Positions 1 to 4,609 of a stretch of DNA of 6,726 nt are shown piece after piece (the first letter of the stretch is position 1; every line of letters starts with the position of its first letter). The stretch is from Alkalimonas sp. (GTDB lineage: Bacteria; Pseudomonadota; Gammaproteobacteria; Enterobacterales; Alteromonadaceae), in the NCBI GenBank assembly GCA_022565655.1, contig JAIUMG010000181.1:1-6726 (forward strand), given 5' to 3'. The notes under the pieces are model-generated. The model was given only the letters and a program-made list of their open reading frames with translations, ran no database searches and was not told where the DNA came from. Both the position numbers and the translations under genes were made by a program.

Positions 1-453
1 AAAGAAAATCAGCAAGCGACCTGGCTAAGCGATGCAGAACAGTATATCGCGGCGCACGAGCGAACCTCATACGCTCAGTTTGCGGCCATGATGAAGGCTC
101 GTGATGCAGTGATGCAAGGTGAGTACGGCCTGGCTGAGCAACAGCTGAGCTGGGTGATTGCTAACAGTAAAGACAAGGTGATTAAAACAATCGCGCGCTT
201 ACGTCTGGCCAGAGTGCATTTGCAGCAAGAGCAAGGTGCGCAGGCATTGGCTGTCTTGGAAGCACCAGTCCCTGCTAGCTTTAAGGCTCAGCAACAGGAG
301 CTGATGGGCGATATTCAGTTGGCTCTGGGTGATGCTGAAGCGGCCAAACGTGCTTACTTAATGGCGCGCAGCAGCGATGGTTCAGAAAGTAACCAATTGT
401 TAAAAATCAAACTGGATGAGTTGGCTCATGTCCATGTCGAGGGGAATCTGTGA
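1..453 (+). CDS. yfgM: YfgM-like periplasmic TPR protein, 3' end only (5' truncated)
   Basis: The reading frame is open from the first base of the window to TGA at 451-453, giving 150 residues of a protein that began upstream. The E. coli homologue is about 206 residues, so roughly the first 55, including the expected single N-terminal membrane helix, are missing. What remains is mostly helical and alanine/glutamine rich, with TPR-like helix pairs: a tract around residues 28-50 (AMMKARDAVMQGEYGLAEQQ), then IARLRLARVHLQQ, then a GDIQLALGDAEAAKRAY repeat near residues 104-120. In E. coli, YfgM is an inner-membrane protein with a periplasmic TPR domain that associates with SecYEG and the chaperone PpiD. 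Identity rests on the TPR pattern, the matching C-terminal region and the position directly before bamB. The ATG at 88 is internal, because homology continues upstream of it. The gene is probably co-transcribed with bamB. Confidence 0.85.
   Translation, partial: KENQQATWLSDAEQYIAAHERTSYAQFAAMMKARDAVMQGEYGLAEQQLSWVIANSKDKVIKTIARLRLARVHLQQEQGAQALAVLEAPVPASFKAQQQELMGDIQLALGDAEAAKRAYLMARSSDGSESNQLLKIKLDELAHVHVEGNL
439..444 (+). promoter_or_regulatory. Shine-Dalgarno that fixes the GTG start of bamB
   Basis: GAGGGG lies 5 nt before the GTG at 450, inside the last codons of the upstream gene. The next in-frame ATG, at 465, has no comparable purine tract, and using it would shorten the signal peptide and remove its only lysine near the N-terminus. 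The GTG overlaps the upstream TGA as GTGA, an arrangement typical of translational coupling. Confidence 0.75.
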
Positions 454-1643
454 AGTTAATCTCAATGCAAACTTTGTTGGGGCTGGGCCTTGCGGTTTTG
501 CTGCTGGCAGGCTGTTCTTCAAAGAAAGAAACACTGGTGCTGCCAGAGGTCAATAACCAATTCAGTCCTACTGTGGTCTGGGATCACACCACGATTGATG
601 GTGTCAAACATTTTGACTCTAGCCTGCGTCCGTTGATCATTGGCGACAAACTGTATGCTGCAAATCGTACAGGTATTGTCTCGGCCTTTGATTTAGAGTC
701 AGGCCAACGTTTATGGGCTTTTGATATTCGTCGCGAAGAGCAGGTTGGCCTTTTGCGGCTATTCTTCGACCGCAATAAAGAAAACGCTCGGATCTCCGGG
801 GGGTTATCGCGTGGCTTTGGTCACCTGTTGCTCGGCACCGAGAATGGTGAAGTCATCGCCATGGACCCAGAGACTGGAGCAATCAATTGGCGCACCAAGG
901 TGAAAGGCGAAGTACTGGCGGCTCCCGCAGCTGGTGATGGCATGATCGTGGTCAATACAGGCTCAGGCTTGTTGGTGGCATTGGATCCCGTAACAGGGGC
1001 GAAACGCTGGAACTATGAGCAAGAACTGCCCTCGTTAACTATCCGTGGTGTGGCCGAGCCGACGGTGGTTTCCGGTGGGGTCGTCTTTGGCTCAGGCTCA
1101 GGTAAAGTCGGGGTATTGATTTCTGAACATGGTTTACCTGCCTGGGAAGAAGTGATCGCGACGCCGCAAGGTGCGACGGATCTGGCGCGCTTGGTGGATG
1201 TGGATGCAAAGCCCTTGGTCATTGGCAGTACTATTTATGCTCTGGCATACAATGGAGAGTTGGTGGCCCTAGAGCTATCGTCTGGTCGCACGCTATGGAA
1301 GCGGGATTATGCCAGCTTCCGCAATATGGCGGTAGCCGACAATATCATCTACCTGGTTGATTCTACTGGCCGCGCGTATGCCATTGACCGGCGCAACGGC
1401 CAGGAGATCTGGGCACAGACCGCGCTGGAGCGACATTTTGTGACGGCTCCAACTGTATTTGGTGATTACCTGGTGTTTGGTGATAACAAGGGGCACTTGC
1501 ATTGGTTGGATCGCAGTACCGGTGATCTGGTCGCCCGCCATCGGTTTGATAAGTCAGGTTTATACACGGCGCCGGTCACGGATGGTGAACGTTTGGTGCT
1601 GCAAAGCCGCAATGGTGATTTAGTCGTTTTACGGCTGCCTTAA
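450..1643 (+). CDS. bamB: Outer-membrane assembly lipoprotein BamB (formerly YfgL)
   Basis: BamB is the beta-propeller lipoprotein of the BAM complex; it binds BamA and helps fold and insert outer-membrane beta-barrel proteins. The product is 397 residues (E. coli 392). It opens with a lipoprotein signal peptide ending in the lipobox LAGC, with the lipidated cysteine at residue 22. Ser at position +2 is compatible with outer-membrane sorting. The rest consists of PQQ-type propeller repeats, each ending in a G-x-x-x-W-like turn, with tryptophans at 89, 147, 187, 232, 283 and 321. Residues matching the E. coli BamA-contact positions are kept: L196, I198 and R199 in SLTIRG, and D250 and D252 in LVDVDAKP. 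Near residues 93-117 (RREEQVGLLRLFFDRNKENA) a loop is about eight residues longer than in E. coli. The start is GTG, overlapping the upstream gene by 4 bases. Confidence 0.96.
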   Translation: MKLISMQTLLGLGLAVLLLAGCSSKKETLVLPEVNNQFSPTVVWDHTTIDGVKHFDSSLRPLIIGDKLYAANRTGIVSAFDLESGQRLWAFDIRREEQVGLLRLFFDRNKENARISGGLSRGFGHLLLGTENGEVIAMDPETGAINWRTKVKGEVLAAPAAGDGMIVVNTGSGLLVALDPVTGAKRWNYEQELPSLTIRGVAEPTVVSGGVVFGSGSGKVGVLISEHGLPAWEEVIATPQGATDLARLVDVDAKPLVIGSTIYALAYNGELVALELSSGRTLWKRDYASFRNMAVADNIIYLVDSTGRAYAIDRRNGQEIWAQTALERHFVTAPTVFGDYLVFGDNKGHLHWLDRSTGDLVARHRFDKSGLYTAPVTDGERLVLQSRNGDLVVLRLP

Positions 1644-1662
1644 TCCGCGTTTATGCGCTATT

Positions 1663-1711
1663 GTTAACCCAAACTACCGGGCTAACGCTTTACTGCGGCT
1701 GCCTGCGGTAG
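1663..1711 (+). other. Overlapping imperfect inverted repeats in the bamB-der gap
   Basis: Two alternative stems share bases. The first is GTTAaCCC (1663-1670) with GGGcTAAC (1679-1686), one mismatch in eight. The second is CTACCG (1674-1679) with CGGTAG (1706-1711), extendable with a bulge. They cannot both form. A 9-bp direct repeat, CGGCTGCCT, occurs at 1632-1640 (end of bamB) and again at 1696-1704. These may be chance structures; no recognised RNA family is seen. Confidence 0.3.
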
Positions 1712-1719
1712 AAGGGTGC

Positions 1720-1744
1720 ATAACAGGCTCTATGAGCCTGTTAT
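1720..1744 (+). terminator. Perfect 11-bp hairpin between bamB and der: terminator or attenuator
   Basis: ATAACAGGCTC (1720-1730) and GAGCCTGTTAT (1734-1744) are exact reverse complements around a 3-base loop. Taking the GC-rich CAGGCTC/GAGCCTG as the core stem, the following bases (TTATTCTATTT) are T-rich, as in an intrinsic terminator, although the T run is interrupted. The hairpin ends only 9 nt before the der Shine-Dalgarno sequence, so there is no room for a promoter after it. It could therefore be a partial terminator with readthrough into der, or an RNA end-protecting or processing element. Confidence 0.6.
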
Positions 1745-1764
1745 TCTATTTCTGAGGTGAGTTC

Positions 1765-3249
1765 ATGTTACCGGTCGTTGCTTTGGTCGGTCGTGCCAAT
1801 GTTGGCAAGTCGACACTTTTTAATCGTTTAACCCGCACCAGAGATGCGCTTGTGGCTGATTACCCAGGCCTGACCCGGGATCGTAAATATGGCTCGGTTC
1901 AGTACGACGATCTAGCTTTCATTGTGGTGGATACCGGCGGTATTGATGGCGATGCCCAAGGCATTGAAGTGGAAATGGCAGAGCAGTCACTGCGGGCGAT
2001 TGATGAAGCTGATATCGTCTTGTTTATGCTGGATGCCAGAGCGGGGTTGACCTCTGCAGATATGGGGATTGCTGAATACCTGCGTAAGTCAGAAAAAACA
2101 GTGTTCCTGGTCGCCAATAAAACGGACGGGCTGGATGCTGATACGGCGGTCGCTGATTTTTATAGCCTGGGGCTTGGTCAGGTCTGGCCGATCGCTGCTG
2201 CACATGGCCGAGGGTTGTCGGTACTGCTCAATGATGCTTTGCTGCCGTTATTGCAGCTGGAGGACGAGCCGGACCAAGCGGATACAGCCGGCGATGTTGA
2301 GTTGGCCGATCTTGATGATGCCATGCCAGATGATGAGACGGTTGATGAGCAACCCTTTCAGGATAAACCAATCAAACTGGCCATTGTCGGTCGACCCAAT
2401 GTCGGCAAATCCACCCTGACCAATCGCATTCTTGGCGAAGAGCGGGTGGTGGTGTTTGATATGCCGGGTACCACTCGAGACTCAATCTTTATTCCGATGC
2501 AGCGCAATGAGCGGGATTACATCTTAATTGATACCGCCGGAGTGCGCAGGCGTGGCCGGATTGACGACAAAGTTGAAAAATTTTCGGTAGTAAAAACCCT
2601 GCAGGCGATAGAAGAGGCCAATGTCGTGTTGCTGGTGCTGGATGCCCAGCAAGGCATTGCCGATCAGGACTTAAGCATACTGGGCTTTGCGCTGAATGCA
2701 GGGCGCTCTTTAGTAATTGCTGTGAATAAGTGGGATGGTTTGAACGATGGCATTAAAGACGAGATTAAGCGAGAGCTGGATCGCCGACTTGGCTTTATCG
2801 ACTTTGCTCGTTTGCACTTCATCTCTGCGCTGCACGGCTCCGGTGTGGGTAATTTATTTGAGTCTGTAGAAGAAGCGTACGACTCTGCTACCAAGCGGAT
2901 CAGCACCTCAATTTTGACTCGCATCATGAAAATGGCGCAGGACGATCATCAGCCTCCTTTAGTGCAGGGCCGTCGGGTAAAGCTTAAGTACGCGCATGCG
3001 GGTGGCTATAACCCACCGCTTATTGTGATTCACGGCAACCAGGTCAGTGCCTTACCGGAGTCCTATAAACGCTTTTTAATGAACTACTATCGCAAAGCAC
3101 TGCAAATCATGGGTACGCCGATCCGCATCGAGTTCCGTGAAGGGGATAACCCTTTTGCCACCGAGCAAAAGCGTGCCACTTTGACACCAAACCAGCTCTA
3201 TAAACGTGAGCGGTTGTTGAAAGCGCGACAAAAAGTAAAGAAGTCTTAA
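1765..3249 (+). CDS. der: Ribosome-assembly double GTPase Der (EngA)
   Basis: Der is an essential GTPase with two tandem G domains that acts in maturation of the 50S ribosomal subunit. The product is 494 residues (E. coli 490). G domain 1 has a P-loop GRANVGKS at 9-16, switch LTRD at 36-39, DTGG at 56-59 and NKTD at 118-121. An acidic linker spans about 165-200. G domain 2 has GRPNVGKS at 209-216, GTTRD at 235-239, DTAG at 256-259, NKWD at 321-324 and SAL at 354-356. A KH-like domain follows from about 380 to 465, with KYAHAGGYNPP, and then a basic tail. The first P-loop has Ala11 where E. coli has Pro; the GxxxxGKS core is intact. The ATG is preceded by GAGG at 1754-1757, 7 nt away. The gene lies 121 bases after bamB, as in other gammaproteobacteria, and may be partly transcribed by readthrough from that operon. 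Confidence 0.98.
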   Translation: MLPVVALVGRANVGKSTLFNRLTRTRDALVADYPGLTRDRKYGSVQYDDLAFIVVDTGGIDGDAQGIEVEMAEQSLRAIDEADIVLFMLDARAGLTSADMGIAEYLRKSEKTVFLVANKTDGLDADTAVADFYSLGLGQVWPIAAAHGRGLSVLLNDALLPLLQLEDEPDQADTAGDVELADLDDAMPDDETVDEQPFQDKPIKLAIVGRPNVGKSTLTNRILGEERVVVFDMPGTTRDSIFIPMQRNERDYILIDTAGVRRRGRIDDKVEKFSVVKTLQAIEEANVVLLVLDAQQGIADQDLSILGFALNAGRSLVIAVNKWDGLNDGIKDEIKRELDRRLGFIDFARLHFISALHGSGVGNLFESVEEAYDSATKRISTSILTRIMKMAQDDHQPPLVQGRRVKLKYAHAGGYNPPLIVIHGNQVSALPESYKRFLMNYYRKALQIMGTPIRIEFREGDNPFATEQKRATLTPNQLYKRERLLKARQKVKKS

Positions 3250-3264
3250 CGTTACCCCAGCTCC

Positions 3265-3292
3265 CGCCACCGTGCCATCAGTCATGGTGGCG
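3265..3292 (+). terminator. Probable terminator hairpin after der
   Basis: CGCCACCGTG (3265-3274) pairs with CATGGTGGCG (3283-3292) over 10 bp with a single G-T wobble, around an 8-base loop. It starts 15 bases after the der stop. The tail TCACTTTG is only weakly T-rich, so termination may be incomplete or the hairpin may protect the 3' end. It sits immediately before the -35 element of the downstream promoter, which fits a transcription-unit boundary. Confidence 0.6.
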
Positions 3293-3297
3293 TCACT

Positions 3298-3326
3298 TTG
3301 CAACAAAATGTGTCATTCTTCATAAT
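3298..3326 (+). promoter_or_regulatory. Sigma70-type promoter of the efflux operon
   Basis: TTGCAA at 3298-3303 (4 of 6 matches to TTGACA) and CATAAT at 3321-3326 (5 of 6 matches to TATAAT) are separated by the optimal 17 nt. Transcription would begin near 3333 and leave a 5' leader of about 130 nt before the adaptor gene. It is the best promoter-like sequence I see in the gap. No clear repressor palindrome overlaps it. Confidence 0.65.
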
Positions 3327-3350
3327 CGCTAACACTTCTTAAATATCCTA

Positions 3351-3437
3351 ATGGCCCTGTATCTGCTACTTTATAGGGTAACTTTTAAGCCTTACCACAA
3401 GTAAAACCTAGGGTGAAAACGGATACTCTGGGGCCAT
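3351..3437 (+). promoter_or_regulatory. Inverted repeats in the efflux operon leader
   Basis: An outer pairing joins ATGGCCC (3351-3357) plus GTATC (3359-3363) to GATAC (3422-3426) plus GGGCCAT (3431-3437). That is 12 pairs interrupted by a small asymmetric internal loop. Inside it lie GGTAA (3377-3381) with TTACC (3392-3396), and, as a competing pair, CCCTGTA (3355-3361) with TATAGGG (3372-3378), which has one wobble. TAGGGT also occurs twice, at 3374-3379 and 3409-3414. These could be an RNA leader fold or operator sites for a regulator encoded elsewhere. I recognise no known riboswitch, and chance is possible. Confidence 0.35.
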
Positions 3438-3463
3438 TTGGCTAGTTTACTTCGGAGCAACTC

Positions 3464-4606
3464 ATGAACATTTGGTATAAAGTCGCTATCGCAGTTGGGA
3501 TCTTTCTGACTGGCATCCTACTCTTTGCCTTGATCGTGGCTACCTCCCCTGAATCGGTTGAAACCGATGAAAGCCGGGCTTTGCCTCCATTGGTTGATAC
3601 ACAGGTGTTGCAACCGCGGCCTCATCGTTTTGAATTACGGGTTTTTGGCGAAGTTCAAGCCAAAGAGAAAACCCGGTTAACTCCGGAAGTCTCGGGTCGC
3701 ATCGTCGAACTGCACCCCTCATTTGTTGCTGGCGGGCTGATCAAGCAAGGTGAAGTGATGGCTGCACTGGATGCGGCCGATTATCAGGCTGCGGTGCTGT
3801 CTGCTGAAGCGGCGGTAGCTTCTGCCAGGTCGGCGCTGGAGCAAGAAAAAGCCATGGCGCGGGTGGCAGAGCAAGAGCTTGGCCATTTGTCTGCTGAAGA
3901 AGTCTCCGCCCTGGGTTTGCGTAAACCACAATTGCATAGTGCCGAAGCTGGTGTGAAATCGGCGCAGGCCGCTTTACAAAAAGCCCAGCGGGATCTGGAG
4001 CGCACACGAATTCTGGCACCTTACGATGCGTTGGTGATCAATCGGCTGGTGGGGCTTGGCGAGGTGGTGAGTACAGGGACGGCTTTAGGTGAAATCTATA
4101 GCATTGAACAAGCGGAAATCATTTTGCCCATCGCTGGTTTTGACTTGAACTTCCTGCCTGAAACGGTCGCAGGCGTGCCAGCCGTGGTGCAATTAGGAGG
4201 CCAGCAACGCCATGCCAAGGTGGTGCGTGATTTAGGCGTGATCCATGGCAAAACCCGCATGGGGCACCTGGTGGTGGAAGTGGATGATCCCTATAGCTTG
4301 AATACCGAGCAGCCGGTCTTGCGTTTCGGCAATTATGTCGAGGTCGTGTTAGCAGGGCGCACCCATCCCGCTTTGTTTGAAGTGCCGCAGGACGCCGTAC
4401 AAAACCAGCATGTCTGGCTGGTCAATGAAGACAACACCTTGCGCCGACAGGCGATTCAGGCCGTGCGTCAGGAAGGAAAAAGTGTGTTGGTTGAGCATGG
4501 CTTGCAATCCGGGGACAAACTGGTATTGCTGGCACCAAACTTTCCTCAGCCGGGTATGATGGTACGCACTGGCTCGGCGGCCGTTGATGTAGCAAAGGCG
4601 GAGTAG
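3464..4606 (+). CDS. RND efflux periplasmic adaptor (HlyD/MFP family)
   Basis: The product, 380 residues, is the membrane fusion (adaptor) protein that links an inner-membrane RND pump to an outer-membrane channel. It is anchored by one N-terminal helix at about residues 7-26; there is no lipobox cysteine, unlike AcrA. The first half of the lipoyl (barrel-sandwich) domain is at about 60-103 (TPEVSGRIVEL, then GEVMAALD). An alanine/glutamate-rich coiled-coil hairpin spans about 104-178. The second lipoyl half begins at the diagnostic RTRILAPYDALV at 180-191. A beta-barrel region (about 218-300) and a membrane-proximal domain (about 300-375, including FEVPQDAV) follow. GGAG at 3454-3457 stands 6 nt before the ATG. 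The RND pump gene follows after 3 bases, so the two are surely co-transcribed. Substrate is unknown, and no more precise gene name is justified. Confidence 0.93.
   Translation: MNIWYKVAIAVGIFLTGILLFALIVATSPESVETDESRALPPLVDTQVLQPRPHRFELRVFGEVQAKEKTRLTPEVSGRIVELHPSFVAGGLIKQGEVMAALDAADYQAAVLSAEAAVASARSALEQEKAMARVAEQELGHLSAEEVSALGLRKPQLHSAEAGVKSAQAALQKAQRDLERTRILAPYDALVINRLVGLGEVVSTGTALGEIYSIEQAEIILPIAGFDLNFLPETVAGVPAVVQLGGQQRHAKVVRDLGVIHGKTRMGHLVVEVDDPYSLNTEQPVLRFGNYVEVVLAGRTHPALFEVPQDAVQNQHVWLVNEDNTLRRQAIQAVRQEGKSVLVEHGLQSGDKLVLLAPNFPQPGMMVRTGSAAVDVAKAE
4600..4603 (+). promoter_or_regulatory. Shine-Dalgarno of the RND pump within the end of the adaptor gene
   Basis: GGAG forms the last coding bases of the adaptor gene. 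It is followed by the TAG stop (4604-4606), three bases and the ATG at 4610, giving a 6-nt spacer. The tight junction suggests coupled translation of adaptor and pump, and it supports ATG 4610 as the start of the pump gene. Confidence 0.7.
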
Positions 4607-4609
4607 AGC

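Noticed and set aside
88..453. ATG at 88 as the start of a short complete protein
   Set aside because: The frame is open upstream to base 1 and the upstream residues continue the YfgM-like helical region, so this methionine is internal to a truncated gene.
1661..1694. Possible der promoter (TTGTTA at 1661-1666 as -35)
   Set aside because: No acceptable -10 is found at 16-18 nt; the best T/A-rich hexamer, TTTACT at 1689-1694, would need a 22-nt spacer.
3250..3463. Small gene, tRNA or mobile-element end in the der-adaptor gap
   Set aside because: No tRNA-like cloverleaf, no convincing short frame with a ribosome binding site, and no terminal repeats with target duplications were seen; terminator, promoter and leader account for the gap.
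3464..3560. Adaptor protein as a lipoprotein
   Set aside because: The N-terminal hydrophobic segment contains no cysteine and no lipobox, so an uncleaved membrane anchor is the better reading.
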